From NCBI RefSeq assembly GCF_011320095.1, contig NZ_JAANOY010000005.1, positions 1-64,000 on the forward strand: a DNA stretch of 64,000 bases. The letters are read 5' to 3'. A program made the translations under genes and the position numbers. This DNA is from Cognatiluteimonas telluris. GTDB taxonomy: Bacteria; Pseudomonadota; Gammaproteobacteria; Xanthomonadales; Xanthomonadaceae. Below, one piece after another: positions 37,003-46,213 of the stretch. A model generated the notes under the pieces. That model had not been told where the DNA came from. It saw only the letters and a program-made list of their open reading frames with translations, and did no database searches. Each line of letters opens with the position of its first letter. Within the stretch, counting starts at the first letter, position 1.

Positions 37003-37554
37003 TCAGGCGCCTGGTTGCGGCAACGCAAATGCGTTGCCGGACTCAATGGAATATGGCGTCGAACCGCCGAAGTCAACCCGCGCCGCGGCCCAGCCAGGCA
37101 GCCAGCCGCGCAGCCATTGCGCGCCCGGCAGCAGCACCGGAACCACGCGCGAGCGCTGCCATCCTGCTTCGCGCGGCAGCGCGGTGAAGCCCATCAGCAG
37201 CACCAGCAGGCAGGCGACGAAGCCGCCGCGCGCCAGTCCCAGCGCCGCGCCCAGCGCGCGATCCATGCCCGACAAGCCGACTGACTGCAGCAGCTTGCGC
37301 AACAACCAACCGATCAGGCCGACGAACACCAGCACGCCCAGGAAACTGACCCCGTAACCGGCGAGCAGTTGCGTCGGCCCGGGGGTCGCGCCGCCGGCCA
37401 GCAACAACGCCAGTCTTGCGCCGAAGCGAAACGCCGCCCACACCGCCAGCGTCCATGCCGCCACCGACGCCAGCACGCCGACGAAGCCACGCAGCAGTCC
37501 GAGCAACGTCGACACCGCGATGATCGCGAGCAGCAGCAGGTCGGTGGCGTTCAT
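37003..37554 (-). CDS. cvpA: CvpA family inner-membrane protein
   Basis: A 183-residue membrane protein with four transmembrane helices, starting [20 protein letters not shown] and containing [20 protein letters not shown], a typical CvpA block. In E. coli CvpA is needed for colicin V production and purF operon function. Only 20 nt separate it from purF and 17 nt from dedD, so the three are cotranscribed. The extended C-terminal tail ends in ALPQPGA. Confidence 0.93.
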   Translation of the reverse strand: MNATDLLLLAIIAVSTLLGLLRGFVGVLASVAAWTLAVWAAFRFGARLALLLAGGATPGPTQLLAGYGVSFLGVLVFVGLIGWLLRKLLQSVGLSGMDRALGAALGLARGGFVACLLVLLMGFTALPREAGWQRSRVVPVLLPGAQWLRGWLPGWAAARVDFGGSTPYSIESGNAFALPQPGA

Positions 37555-37571
37555 CGCGGCGCGCCCGGTCG

Positions 37572-38555
37572 CTAGGGATGCGGCCGCACGACGCCGTCCA
37601 GGCCGAGCTTGGCTTTCACTTCATCCTTGAGCAGGGTCGCGTCGGTGCGCGTGGCGACGGGACCGACACGCACGCGCGTCAACGCTCCCTTGTCCGTGCG
37701 GACAGTTTCGGTGAAGGCGCTGAAGCCGGCGGCGCGCAGGCGATCGCGCAACGCGTTGGCATCCTCGGGCTTGCTGTAGGCCGCCAGTTGCAGCGCGAAA
37801 CCGGTGGTGTGGGTGGTGATGCCCGGCGCGGCGGTCGTCACGGGCTTCGCGGCCACGGTGGCGGGCTTCGCGGCGGATGGCTTGCTCGTTGCCGGTGGCG
37901 TGCTGGCGTCCGGCGCGACGTCACCGGCCGCATCCAGGGTCACGACCTGCGCGCCGAGATCGTCGCGCACGTGGGTCGCGCGCAGGCGGGCGGACTCGGC
38001 TTCGGCGCGGGTGGCATAGGGCCCGATGCGCACGCGCCAGGCCGGTTTTCCGTTGGCAGTCGTCGCTTGGCGAAAGCCCGGCAGCTGCGCGCTGCGTAGC
38101 GCCGCGACGATCCTGTCGGCCGCCGCGATCGTGGAAAAACTGCCGAAGGCGACGGCGTAGTCACCAGCCGCCGTGGTTGCCGGCAGCGCCGCCGCGGCGG
38201 AGCGCACGGACGTCGCCGGCGCGGTTGCAGGCGCTGCGGCGGTTGTTGCCGGGGGCGTCGTGGCGGTGGTCGCGGGCGAAGCGATCGAGGACGCCGCTGC
38301 GGGCGCCGACGATGCGGCGGTCGTGGCGGGCGCCGTGGCCATGCCGACAGCGCCGCCTTCGGGCGCCTGGCCCGGCGCGACCAGCGGCAGGTCGCGGGTT
38401 TCCACGTCGACGCGCGGCGTGTCCGGCATCGACAGCGGGACGTTGGACACGCCGCTGTCCGGCGCCGGCCCCTGCACCAGCATCGGCAGGAAGATCACCG
38501 CCAGGGCGACCAGCACCGCGGCACCGACCAGGCGCTGCTTCAATCGGGAATCCAT
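37572..38555 (-). CDS. dedD: DedD-like SPOR protein with two SPOR domains
   Basis: A bitopic inner-membrane protein that helps septal peptidoglycan work at cell division. One transmembrane helix (LVGAAVLVALAVIFLPMLV) is followed by a Pro/Thr/Ala linker and then two SPOR domains instead of one. The first is around YAVAFGSFSTIAAADRIVAA to WRVRIGPYATRAEAESAR, the second around FALQLAAYSKPEDANALRD to TRVRVGPVATRTDATLLK. Both carry the (V/F)xLx...G-x-(Y/F) and RVGP elements. It precedes cvpA and purF, with folC upstream. Confidence 0.88.
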   Translation of the reverse strand: MDSRLKQRLVGAAVLVALAVIFLPMLVQGPAPDSGVSNVPLSMPDTPRVDVETRDLPLVAPGQAPEGGAVGMATAPATTAASSAPAAASSIASPATTATTPPATTAAAPATAPATSVRSAAAALPATTAAGDYAVAFGSFSTIAAADRIVAALRSAQLPGFRQATTANGKPAWRVRIGPYATRAEAESARLRATHVRDDLGAQVVTLDAAGDVAPDASTPPATSKPSAAKPATVAAKPVTTAAPGITTHTTGFALQLAAYSKPEDANALRDRLRAAGFSAFTETVRTDKGALTRVRVGPVATRTDATLLKDEVKAKLGLDGVVRPHP

Positions 38556-38584
38556 CGGCGCTCACGGTCAACGGAAGGCCGCGA

Positions 38585-38590
38585 ATTATA
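38585..38590 (-). promoter_or_regulatory. TATAAT -10 for dedD
   Basis: On the minus strand the sequence is GTATAATTCGCGGCC, giving a perfect TATAAT 30 nt before the dedD ATG. The same 15-mer occurs in front of tdh (42877-42891). No clear -35 was found. Confidence 0.55.
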
Positions 38591-38638
38591 CCGTGGCGCG
38601 CCCTGCCCCTGCCCGGCCGCCAGCCGGGCGTGCAGCCT

Positions 38639-39901
38639 TCAGACAGGCGCCTGCAACGCCCGCAACGCGGCGCCGGCGGTGTGGAAGGAGCCGAACACCA
38701 GCACCCGATCGCCCGCACGTGCCTGTGCCAGGGCCGCGTCGAGCGCCCCCTCGACCGTGGCGAATTTTTCGCCATGCGCCGCGGCGGTCGCCTGCAGGCG
38801 GGCGGCGAAGTCGACGACGGCCAGTCCACGCGGACCGTCGAGGCCGCCCAGGTACCAGGCGTCCACCGCCGCGGCCATCGCATCGACGATCCCGGCGGCA
38901 TCCTTGTCGCCGAGTGCGGCGAACACGCCCAGGGTGCGGCCGCTGGCGGGCACCTGCCCGCACCAGGCGGCCAGTTCACGCGCGGCCTGCGGGTTGTGGG
39001 CCACGTCGATGATGATTTCGACCTCGCCGCGCCTGACGCGCTGCAGGCGTCCCGGGAGCCGCACCTGCGCGATGCCGTGGGCGAAGGCTGCGTCGTCGAT
39101 GTCCGCGTCCAGCGCGCGCAGGGCGGCAATCGCGCAGGCGGCATTGCGCAGCTGCGCCGGGGCAGCCAGGCGCGGCAAGGGCAGTTCCAGATCGAAACCT
39201 ACTTCGCGCCACTGCCAACGTGCATCGCCGAGCGGCTCGAAGAAGAAATCGCAACCGGCGCGGATCGCCGACGCGCCGATCGCGTAGGCATGTCCCAGCA
39301 CGCTCGATGGCGGATCGTCATCGCCGATGACCAGCGGGCGGCTGGCACGCGCGATACCGGCTTTTTCGCGGCCGATCGCCTCGCGATCCGCACCGAGCCA
39401 ATCCATGTGGTCCAGGTCGACCGTGGTCACCACGGCGACATCGGCATCGATGAGGTTGACGGCATCCAGGCGTCCGCCGAGGCCGACTTCGAGCACCGCC
39501 AGGTCCAGTCCGCTGCGCTCGAACAGCCACAGCGCCGCCAGCGTGCCGTATTCAAAATAGGTCAGCGCGATGTCGCCGCGCGCGGCCTCGACCGCCGCGA
39601 AGGCATCGACGAGTGGTGCATCGCCGACGTCGTGGCCATCGATGTGCACGCGTTCGTTGTAGGCCAGCAGGTGCGGCGAGGTGTAGGCGCCGACGCGCCA
39701 GCCTTGCGCGCGGGCGATCGCTTCGATGAATGCGACGGTGGAACCCTTGCCATTGGTGCCGCCGACGGTGATCACGCGGCGCGCCGGCCGCTGCAGTCCC
39801 ATCCGCGTGGCGACATCGCGTACACGGTCGAGGCCGAGTTCGATGTTGCGTAGATGCTGGCGCTCGATGTAATCGAGCCATTCTGCGAGCGATTTCGGCA
39901 T
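38639..39901 (-). CDS. folC: Folylpolyglutamate/dihydrofolate synthase
   Basis: Adds glutamate to dihydropteroate and to folates. The 420-residue Mur-ligase-fold protein has the P-loop GGTNGKGSTVAFIEAIAR, the ATP/folate sites DLDHMDWLGADREAIGREKA (a classical FolC block) and CTERMINAL region VLVFGSFHTAGAAL. It starts MPKSLAEWLDYIERQH. Its 5' end abuts a REP, and a TACAAT promoter hexamer made partly from the REP edge lies 6 nt before the ATG. dedD, cvpA and purF follow downstream. Confidence 0.95.
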   Translation of the reverse strand: MPKSLAEWLDYIERQHLRNIELGLDRVRDVATRMGLQRPARRVITVGGTNGKGSTVAFIEAIARAQGWRVGAYTSPHLLAYNERVHIDGHDVGDAPLVDAFAAVEAARGDIALTYFEYGTLAALWLFERSGLDLAVLEVGLGGRLDAVNLIDADVAVVTTVDLDHMDWLGADREAIGREKAGIARASRPLVIGDDDPPSSVLGHAYAIGASAIRAGCDFFFEPLGDARWQWREVGFDLELPLPRLAAPAQLRNAACAIAALRALDADIDDAAFAHGIAQVRLPGRLQRVRRGEVEIIIDVAHNPQAARELAAWCGQVPASGRTLGVFAALGDKDAAGIVDAMAAAVDAWYLGGLDGPRGLAVVDFAARLQATAAAHGEKFATVEGALDAALAQARAGDRVLVFGSFHTAGAALRALQAPV

Positions 39902-39907
39902 GTCGCT

Positions 39908-39913
39908 ATTGTA
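39908..39913 (-). promoter_or_regulatory. TACAAT hexamer at a REP edge, 6 nt before folC
   Basis: On the minus strand CCGCCCTACAATAGCGAC leads into ATG. The TAC of TACAAT is the terminal CTAC of the REP at 39911-39932, and AAT is flanking DNA. If used, the transcript would start at or very near the ATG. Confidence 0.45.
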
Positions 39914-40020
39914 GGGCGGGCCCTGGCCCGCCTCGGCTGTCGCGCACGGAGCTGGGGGCTTGAGCCGGCTTCGGCTGCGCGCAGGCGCGCAGGAGCTGGC
40001 GGGCTTGAGCCCGCCCTATA
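39911..40020. repeat. Two family-A REP palindromes between folC and the phosphatase
   Basis: GTAGGGCGGGCCCTGGCCCG with CC (39911-39932) and GGCGGGCTTGAGCCCGCCCT with ATA (39998-40020). The second supplies the TAG stop codon of the phosphatase gene. The 60 nt between them hold another GC-rich inverted segment (GAGCCGGCTTCGGCT). Confidence 0.85.
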
Positions 40021-40660
40021 GGGCGCGATGCACCGCTTCGCCGAACAGCGGCGTGTGGTGGGCGCAGTCGTTCAGCCGCACCAGCTCCAGGTGATCGACA
40101 TCGGGGCCTTCGAGCAGGTTGAGCGTGGTCGGCGCCTGCCGGAACGACCACAGCCGCGACAGCGGCAGTCCCATCACCCGGGACAGCAGCACGCGGTTGA
40201 CCGCGTCGTGGGCCACCACCAGCAAGGTGTCGTCATCGCCCAAGCCGTCGCAGGCGCGTGCGAGCGCCGGCCACGCGCGCTCGAGCACCTGCGGCAGCGA
40301 TTCGCCCTGCGGCATCAGCACCTCGTGCGGCGCCTCGCGCCACGCGCGCAGGCGTTGGGGATCGCGCGCGCGGATCTCGCTGGAGAGCAGGCCTTCCCAG
40401 TCGCCATGGGCGATTTCCATCAGGCCGGCGTCGGTGTGCAGCAAGTCACTGCGGCCGGGGCCCAAGGCCAGCTGCGCGGTGCGCAGCGCGCGCGACAACG
40501 GCGAGGCGACGGCGCGGTCGACGCGCACGTCGCGCAGGCGCTCGCCCAGGGCACGCGCCTGGCCTTCGCCGACCGGCGACAGCGCGATGTCTTCCTGGCC
40601 CTGGTAGCGGCCTTCGGCATTCCACGCGGTTTCGCCGTGGCGGGCGAGCAGGATGCGCAT
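40016..40660 (-). CDS. Histidine phosphatase superfamily protein
   Basis: A 214-residue member of the phosphoglycerate-mutase-like family. The catalytic histidine is in RILLARHGETAWNAEGRYQG, with VASPLSRALRTAQ and LVVAHDAVNRVLLSR as the other phosphate-binding parts. Members of this subgroup include GpmB, cobalamin phosphatase and phosphoserine phosphatase. The ATG overlaps the serA stop (ATGA), so coupling with serA makes a phosphoserine-phosphatase role plausible, but not shown. The stop codon TAG falls at the edge of a REP element. Confidence 0.88.
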   Translation of the reverse strand: MRILLARHGETAWNAEGRYQGQEDIALSPVGEGQARALGERLRDVRVDRAVASPLSRALRTAQLALGPGRSDLLHTDAGLMEIAHGDWEGLLSSEIRARDPQRLRAWREAPHEVLMPQGESLPQVLERAWPALARACDGLGDDDTLLVVAHDAVNRVLLSRVMGLPLSRLWSFRQAPTTLNLLEGPDVDHLELVRLNDCAHHTPLFGEAVHRAL

Positions 40661-42225
40661 CAGAGCGTCTCCAGCGACAGCACGCCGGGGATGCTGCGCA
40701 GCGCCACCAGTTGCGCGTCCGGTACCGCGCGATCGACAGTGATCGCCGCCAGCGCCTCGCCATCGCCCTTGGAGCCGAGCGAGAAGTTGACGATGTTCAC
40801 GCCCGCCGCGCCCAGGTGCGAACCAACCAGGCCGATGATCCCGGGGCGGTCCTCGTTGCGCATCAGCAGCAGGTGCGATTGCGGATCGAATTCGATTTCG
40901 ACGCCGTCCAGGCGCACGACACGCGGGCCGCGATGCAGCGTGGCCTCGATCTCGCGCGCGGGTCCGCGGCCGTCCTCGACCCGCAACCGCAGCAGGCGGT
41001 CGAAACCGTCGCCATCGCCGCCGACGGTTTCGGCGACGGTCAGTCCGCGCGCGCTGGCTTCCTGCAATGCGTTGACCGGCGTCACCCGGCCCGACGCGGT
41101 GCCGAGCAGCGCGGCCACCAGCAGGCGCGTCAGCGGACGCGGATCGAGCGCTTCGCTGTCGCCCGCATAGGTCACGTGCAGGCGTTCGGGCGCCGGCACC
41201 AGGCGCGCGCACAGCTTGCCCAGCGCCGACATCAGCGGCATCCACGGCCCGACTTCGCGCGCGGCCTCGGCCGACAGCGGCGGCAGGTTGACGCAGCCGG
41301 CAACGGCGCCGGTCGCGAAATAATCCAGGACCTGGCGCGCGAGGATCGTGCTCACCGCCTGCTGCGCCTCGCCGGTGGACGCGCCCAGGTGCGGGGTGAG
41401 CACGAGGTTGGGATGCGCGCGCAGCGGCGAATCGGCGGGCAGCGGCTCGGTGGCGAAAGTGTCGAGTGCAGCGCCGGCCAGGCGGCCGCTGTCCAGCGCG
41501 TCGAGCAGAGCACCTTCGTCGATGAGCCCGCCGCGCGCGGCGTTGATCAGGTACGCCCCTGGCTTCATCCGCGCCAGCGTGTCGGCGTTGAGCAGGTGCG
41601 TGGTGTCCTTGGTGCGCGGGATGTGCAGGCTGACGACGTCGGCCCAGGCGAGCAGTTCATCCAGCGTCTTCAACGGCACGCTGCCATGGCCCGCGGCGGC
41701 CGGCGGCAGGAACGGATCGAAGGCGGCCACGTCCATCCCCAGCGCGCGCGCCTTGCGCGCCACCGTGCCGCCGATGCGGCCCAGGCCGATGACGCCGAGC
41801 TTCTTGCCTTCCAGCTCGAAGCCGGTGAGCCCGGCCTTGGGCCACTGCCCGGCCTTCATGCCGGCATCGGCGCGCGGCACGTGGCGGGCGAGCGCGAACA
41901 GCAGCGACAACGCATGTTCGGCCGCGGCCAGGGTGTTGCCGTCGGGTGCGTTCATCACCGCGATGCCGCGCGCGGTGGCGGCGTCGACATCGATGGTATC
42001 GACGCCGGCGCCAGCGCGGCCGATCACGCGCAGGGCGCCGGCGTGTTCGAGCGCGGGCGCGCCAACCGCGGTGGCCGAGCGCACCAGCAGCGCATCGACG
42101 CCGGACAGCGCCTTCGCCAATGCGGCCGGATCCTTCAGCGGGTCGGAGATTTCGACGTCCCAGCCGGCGTCGCGGAACAGCGCGAGCCCGTCGTCGTGGA
42201 TGCCATCGCAAGCCAGCACTTTCAT
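40660..42225 (-). CDS. serA: D-3-phosphoglycerate dehydrogenase, long form with ACT domain
   Basis: First enzyme of serine synthesis, oxidising 3-phosphoglycerate with NAD. The 521-residue protein has the NAD-binding GLGRIGGTVARKARALGMDV, catalytic Arg in NAARGGLIDE and His in LTPHLGASTGEAQ. The C-terminal ACT domain reads LLMRNEDRPGIIGLVGSHLG, and the intervening substrate-binding segment is of the long (type 1 or 2, Bacillus/Mycobacterium-like) form. ATG at 42225 with TGGAG upstream. It overlaps the downstream histidine phosphatase, suggesting a small serine operon. Confidence 0.93.
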   Translation of the reverse strand: MKVLACDGIHDDGLALFRDAGWDVEISDPLKDPAALAKALSGVDALLVRSATAVGAPALEHAGALRVIGRAGAGVDTIDVDAATARGIAVMNAPDGNTLAAAEHALSLLFALARHVPRADAGMKAGQWPKAGLTGFELEGKKLGVIGLGRIGGTVARKARALGMDVAAFDPFLPPAAAGHGSVPLKTLDELLAWADVVSLHIPRTKDTTHLLNADTLARMKPGAYLINAARGGLIDEGALLDALDSGRLAGAALDTFATEPLPADSPLRAHPNLVLTPHLGASTGEAQQAVSTILARQVLDYFATGAVAGCVNLPPLSAEAAREVGPWMPLMSALGKLCARLVPAPERLHVTYAGDSEALDPRPLTRLLVAALLGTASGRVTPVNALQEASARGLTVAETVGGDGDGFDRLLRLRVEDGRGPAREIEATLHRGPRVVRLDGVEIEFDPQSHLLLMRNEDRPGIIGLVGSHLGAAGVNIVNFSLGSKGDGEALAAITVDRAVPDAQLVALRSIPGVLSLETL

Positions 42226-42438
42226 CGCATGCTCCAGTGGTCGGGGACCACGGACACGCACGCCGCCGGCAGAACGTCAGGCGCCGCGAAACGGCAGCGC
42301 AGTGCGATCGGGAGACGGGGCCGGCTGGCATGGGAATCCGCGATTGGCGGCCAGCCTAGCAGAGGCGCGCGGCGACGCAAGCTGGCATCTCGGCAGCCGG
42401 CACGACACCATGGCGGCCCCGATCACAGGCGAAGACCG

Positions 42439-42837
42439 ATGCCGCAGGCCAAGGGCGAATTCGAAGTCAACCGCAGCGACGAGCCGGCCTGCGACATGGG
42501 CGGCGGCGCGAGCGCGGGCCATTACCGCTTCGACAAACGATTCCACGGCGCGCTCGACGCCACCAGCGTGGTGCACATGCTCGCCGTGGGCACCGACACG
42601 CCCGGGTCGGCGGCCTACGTCGCGATCGAGCGGCTCGAGGGTCGCCTGGACGGGCGGGCCGGCGCCTTCTTCCTGCAACACAACGGAATCATGGAGCGCG
42701 GCGCGGCCACCCTGTCGCTGACCATCGTGCCCGACTCGGGGCGCGAGGAGCTTGCCGGCATCAGCGGCCGCATGGCGATCGAGATCGCCGACAGCAAGCA
42801 CTTCTACACGCTGGATTACAGCCTTCCCGAAAACTGA
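42439..42837 (+). CDS. DUF3224 family protein
   Basis: A 132-residue protein with the DUF3224 pattern: KGEFEVN at the start, then [20 protein letters not shown] and [20 protein letters not shown], ending YTLDYSLP. The fold is a small beta-barrel related to allene oxide cyclase-like proteins, of no known role in bacteria. No signal peptide is seen. The start is the ATG at 42439; the ribosome site is weak. It lies between serA (divergent) and tdh, 74 nt from the latter. Confidence 0.82.
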   Translation: MPQAKGEFEVNRSDEPACDMGGGASAGHYRFDKRFHGALDATSVVHMLAVGTDTPGSAAYVAIERLEGRLDGRAGAFFLQHNGIMERGAATLSLTIVPDSGREELAGISGRMAIEIADSKHFYTLDYSLPEN

Positions 42838-42877
42838 GGCCGGGGCGCGGGTCACGGGCCGTCCTGCGACCGGCGCG

Positions 42878-42883
42878 TATAAT
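42878..42883 (+). promoter_or_regulatory. TATAAT -10 for tdh
   Basis: Part of GTATAATTCGCGGCC, an exact copy of the 15-mer in front of dedD, 28 nt before the tdh ATG. A good -35 was not found at 17 nt spacing. Confidence 0.6.
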
Positions 42884-42911
42884 TCGCGGCCTCCCAGGCG
42901 ACGCGGCGGCG

Positions 42912-43946
42912 ATGGCTCAGACGATGAAGGCGTTGGTGAAGCGCGAGCCCGGCAAGGGCATCTGGATGGAAGACGTGCCGGTGCCCGCTCCCGGCCCGAA
43001 CGAAGTCCTGATCAAGGTCGAAAAAACCGCGATCTGCGGCACCGACCTGCATATCTACCTGTGGGACGAGTGGAGCCAGCGCACGATCAAGCCGGGGCTG
43101 GTGATCGGCCATGAGTTCGTCGGCCGCATCGCCGAACTCGGTGCCGGCGTCACCGGCTACAGGGTCGGCCAGCGCGTCAGCGCCGAAGGCCATATCGTCT
43201 GCGGCCATTGCCGCAACTGTCGCGGCGGCCGCCAGCACCTGTGCCCGAACACGGTCGGCATCGGCGTCAACCGCAACGGCGCGTTCGCCGAATACATCGT
43301 GATGCCGGCGACCAACCTGTGGCCGATCCCCGACCAGATCCCGAGCGAGCTGGCGGCGTTCTTCGATCCCTATGGCAACGCCGCGCATTGCGCGCTGGAG
43401 TTCGACGTCGTCGGCGAGGACGTGCTGATCACCGGCGCAGGGCCGATCGGGATCATCGCCGCCGGCATCTGCAAGTTCATCGGCGCGCGCAACGTGGTGG
43501 TCACCGACGTCAACGATTTCCGCCTCAAGCTCGCCGCCGACATGGGCGCGACGCGGGTCGTCAACGTCAGCAATACCTCGCTCAAGGACGTGATGGCCGA
43601 CCTGCACATGGAAGGCTTCGACGTCGGCCTGGAGATGAGCGGCAACCCGCGCGCGTTCAACGACATGCTCGACTGCATGTACCACGGCGGCAAGATCGCG
43701 ATGCTCGGCATCATGCCCAAGGGCGCCGGCGCGGACTGGGACAAGGTCATCTTCAAGGGCCTCACGCTGCACGGCATGTACGGCCGGCGCATGTACGAGA
43801 CCTGGTACAAGATGACGCAGCTCGTGCTGGGCGGCTTCCCGCTGGGCAAGGTGCTCACCCACCAGCTGCCGATCGATGCATTCCAGCAGGGCTTCGACCT
43901 GATGGAAGCAGGCAAGGCCGGCAAGGTCGTGTTGAGCTGGAATTGA
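42912..43946 (+). CDS. tdh: L-threonine 3-dehydrogenase
   Basis: Oxidises threonine to 2-amino-3-ketobutyrate with NAD; the next gene, kbl, completes conversion to glycine and acetyl-CoA. The 344-residue enzyme has the catalytic-zinc set in [18 protein letters not shown] and [15 protein letters not shown], the structural-zinc lobe [20 protein letters not shown], and the NAD fold [21 protein letters not shown] hexamer lies 28 nt upstream. An E-family palindrome lies between this gene and kbl. Confidence 0.96.
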   Translation: MAQTMKALVKREPGKGIWMEDVPVPAPGPNEVLIKVEKTAICGTDLHIYLWDEWSQRTIKPGLVIGHEFVGRIAELGAGVTGYRVGQRVSAEGHIVCGHCRNCRGGRQHLCPNTVGIGVNRNGAFAEYIVMPATNLWPIPDQIPSELAAFFDPYGNAAHCALEFDVVGEDVLITGAGPIGIIAAGICKFIGARNVVVTDVNDFRLKLAADMGATRVVNVSNTSLKDVMADLHMEGFDVGLEMSGNPRAFNDMLDCMYHGGKIAMLGIMPKGAGADWDKVIFKGLTLHGMYGRRMYETWYKMTQLVLGGFPLGKVLTHQLPIDAFQQGFDLMEAGKAGKVVLSWN

Positions 43947-44027
43947 CCGCTCCGCCGTTCACGCGCCAGCGGGACCCCGTGGACGTTCCCGTCCTGCTGC
44001 ATCCGAACACCGCAATCAACGTCCCTG

Positions 44028-44052
44028 CATTCCCGCTTGCGCGGGAATGACG
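44028..44052. repeat. Family-E palindrome between tdh and kbl
   Basis: CATTCCCGCTTGCGCGGGAA followed by TGACG, a nearly perfect hairpin. Related copies lie at 29841-29861, 54563-54590 and 54604-54625. In an operon it may stabilise the upstream message. Confidence 0.8.
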
Positions 44053-44068
44053 AGCAGAGAGAAGTCGC

Positions 44069-45262
44069 ATGTCCCTGACCCAACGCTACGCCGACACCCT
44101 CGACGAGATCCGCGACGCCGGGCTGTTCAAGTCCGAGCGCATCATCACCTCGCCGCAGGCGGCCGAGATCACGCTCGAGGACGGGCGCACGGTGCTCAAT
44201 TTCTGCGCCAACAACTACCTCGGGCTCGCCGACCATCCGGCGATGATCCAGGCGGCGAAGGACGCGCTGGATACCCACGGTTTCGGCATGGCGTCGGTGC
44301 GCTTCATCTGCGGCACCCAGGACATGCACAAGCAGCTGGAACGCACGATCGCGGCGTTCTTCGGGACGCAGGACACGATCCTGTACGCCGCCTGCTTCGA
44401 TGCCAACGGCGGGCTGTTCGAGCCGTTGCTGGACGAGAAGGACGCGATCATCTCCGACGCGCTCAACCACGCCTCGATCATCGACGGCGTGCGCATGTGC
44501 AAGGCCAGGCGCTACCGCTACGCCAACTGCGACATAGCCGACCTCGAGAAGCAGCTGCAGCAGGCCCGGGCGGATGGCGCACGCACCATCCTGATCACCA
44601 GCGACGGCGTGTTCTCGATGGACGGCTTCATCGCGCCGCTGGACGAGATCACGCGCCTGGCGAAGCAGTACGACGCGCTGGTGCATATCGACGAATGCCA
44701 CGCGACCGGGTTCCTCGGGGCAACCGGCCGCGGCTCGGCCGAGGTCAAGGGCGTGATGGACCGGATCGACATCTTCACCGGCACCCTTGGCAAGGCGATG
44801 GGCGGCGCGGTCGGCGGCTTCACCACCGCGCGGCGCGAGGTGATCGAGCTGTTGCGCCAGCGTTCGCGCCCGTACCTGTTTTCCAACTCGTTGCCGCCGC
44901 ACGTGGTCGCGGCCGGGATCAAGGCGTTCGAGATGCTCGATGCCGCCGGCGAGCTGCGCGAGCGCCTAGCGGAAAACACGCGCTACTTCCGCGAGCGGAT
45001 GACCGCCGCCGGCTTCGACATCAAGCCCGGCGTGCATCCCATCAGCCCGGTGATGCTGTACGACGCGCCATTGGCGCAACGCTTCGCGCAGCGCCTGCTG
45101 GAAGAAGGGATCTATGCGATCGGCTTCTTCTTCCCGGTGGTGCCGCAGGGGCAGGCGCGCATCCGCACCCAGCTGTCCGCGGCGCATACGCGCGAGCAAC
45201 TGGATCGGGCGATCGATGCGTTCGTGAAGATCGGGCGCGAGCTGGGCGTGTTGAAGGGCTGA
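44069..45262 (+). CDS. kbl: 2-amino-3-ketobutyrate coenzyme A ligase
   Basis: Cleaves 2-amino-3-ketobutyrate with CoA to glycine and acetyl-CoA, using PLP. The 397-residue enzyme has the alpha-oxoamine synthase hallmarks [30 protein letters not shown] and the PLP lysine region [16 protein letters not shown]. It follows tdh by 122 nt and functions with it. AGAGAGAAGTC before the ATG gives a moderate ribosome site. Confidence 0.96.
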   Translation: MSLTQRYADTLDEIRDAGLFKSERIITSPQAAEITLEDGRTVLNFCANNYLGLADHPAMIQAAKDALDTHGFGMASVRFICGTQDMHKQLERTIAAFFGTQDTILYAACFDANGGLFEPLLDEKDAIISDALNHASIIDGVRMCKARRYRYANCDIADLEKQLQQARADGARTILITSDGVFSMDGFIAPLDEITRLAKQYDALVHIDECHATGFLGATGRGSAEVKGVMDRIDIFTGTLGKAMGGAVGGFTTARREVIELLRQRSRPYLFSNSLPPHVVAAGIKAFEMLDAAGELRERLAENTRYFRERMTAAGFDIKPGVHPISPVMLYDAPLAQRFAQRLLEEGIYAIGFFFPVVPQGQARIRTQLSAAHTREQLDRAIDAFVKIGRELGVLKG

Positions 45263-45309
45263 CGGGGTGATTGCGCGGGCGGCGCGGTTCGATGCGAGGC
45301 GGGCGGGGA

Positions 45310-45335
45310 GCTCGCGGCTGAAGCCGCTCCTACGA
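45310..45335. repeat. Palindromic repeat, family D, at the end of the pseudouridine synthase gene
   Basis: GCTCGCGGCTGAAGCCGCTC followed by CTACGA. The edge TCGTAGGAGCGG, read on the minus strand, contains the TAG stop codon of the pseudouridine synthase. Other copies at 52263-52288 and 52335-52356 flank the third glutathione transferase. Confidence 0.82.
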
Positions 45336-46091
45336 ACGTCCATTCCGGGGCGCTGGCGCTGCGCGCGGTCGCGCCAGCGCGTTGGCCTCGTCGTCCGTGA
45401 GCTTCCGCCAGCCACCCTTGGGCAACTCGCCCAGCGCCAGCCCGCCGATGGCCACCCGCACCAGCCGCAGCACGCCGACATCCAACGCAGCCAGCAGCCG
45501 CCGGATCTGGCGGTTGCGGCCCTCGTCGAGGACGATTTCCAGCCATGCATTGCGATCGCCGCTGCGCAGCAGCCGCGCCGCGCTCGCGCGCAGGAAGCCT
45601 TGGTCGCTGTCGACGCCGGTGCGCAGCGCCGCAAGCAGCGTGTCATCGGGCAGGCGATCGATCTGGACGTGGTAGGTCTTGTCGGGACCCGTCGCCGGGT
45701 CGGTGATGCGCGCGGCCCATTCCGGATCGTTGCTCAGCAGCAGCAAACCCTCGCTGGCCTTGTCCAGGCGCCCCACCGGGGCGAGCCATGACAGGTCCGC
45801 ACCATCCAGGCAGCGATAGACGGTGTCGCGACCCCGCTCGTCGCTGGCCGTCGTCACCAGCCCGCGCGGCTTGTTGAGCGCGATGTAGATCCTGTCGGTG
45901 CGTGGCAGCGATGCGCCATCGACCTGGATGCGGTCCCCATCCCGCGTGGGATGGTCGGGGTCGAGGACGATGCGGCCATCGATCGCCACCCGGCCGGCGG
46001 CAATCCAGCGCGCGGCCTCGCTGCGGGAGCACACTCCGCGCTTGGAGAGGATGCGCGCCAGTCCGTGTCGCGGCGCCAGCATGCGGGTCAT
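45330..46091 (-). CDS. RluB/RsuA-family rRNA pseudouridine synthase
   Basis: Isomerises a uridine in rRNA to pseudouridine. The 253-residue protein begins with an S4 RNA-binding domain (GLARILSKRGVCSRSEAARW, AAGRVAIDGRIV) and continues with the catalytic domain containing APVGRLDKASEGLLLLSNDPE, where the Asp is the nucleophile, and EIVLDEGRNRQIRRLLAALDVGV. The closest known groups are RluB, RluE and RluF; which one is uncertain. It ends on a TAG in a repeat edge (45310-45335). ATG at 46091. Confidence 0.9.
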   Translation of the reverse strand: MTRMLAPRHGLARILSKRGVCSRSEAARWIAAGRVAIDGRIVLDPDHPTRDGDRIQVDGASLPRTDRIYIALNKPRGLVTTASDERGRDTVYRCLDGADLSWLAPVGRLDKASEGLLLLSNDPEWAARITDPATGPDKTYHVQIDRLPDDTLLAALRTGVDSDQGFLRASAARLLRSGDRNAWLEIVLDEGRNRQIRRLLAALDVGVLRLVRVAIGGLALGELPKGGWRKLTDDEANALARPRAAPAPRNGRS

Positions 46092-46213
46092 CGGCGTGGG
46101 GCGCTCAACACATGCCCGAGAGGGCTGACAGGTCCAGGGATGAAAGCGGCGGCTGCCCGTGGCTGTGGTGGTGGCTGGTGCTGGCCCCGTTGTCCGCCAG
46201 ACTCCCGCAGGGA

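Noticed and set aside
35306-37357. 683-codon plus frame over purF and cvpA
   Set aside because: Antisense to purF, which has full class II glutaminase and PRPP motifs.
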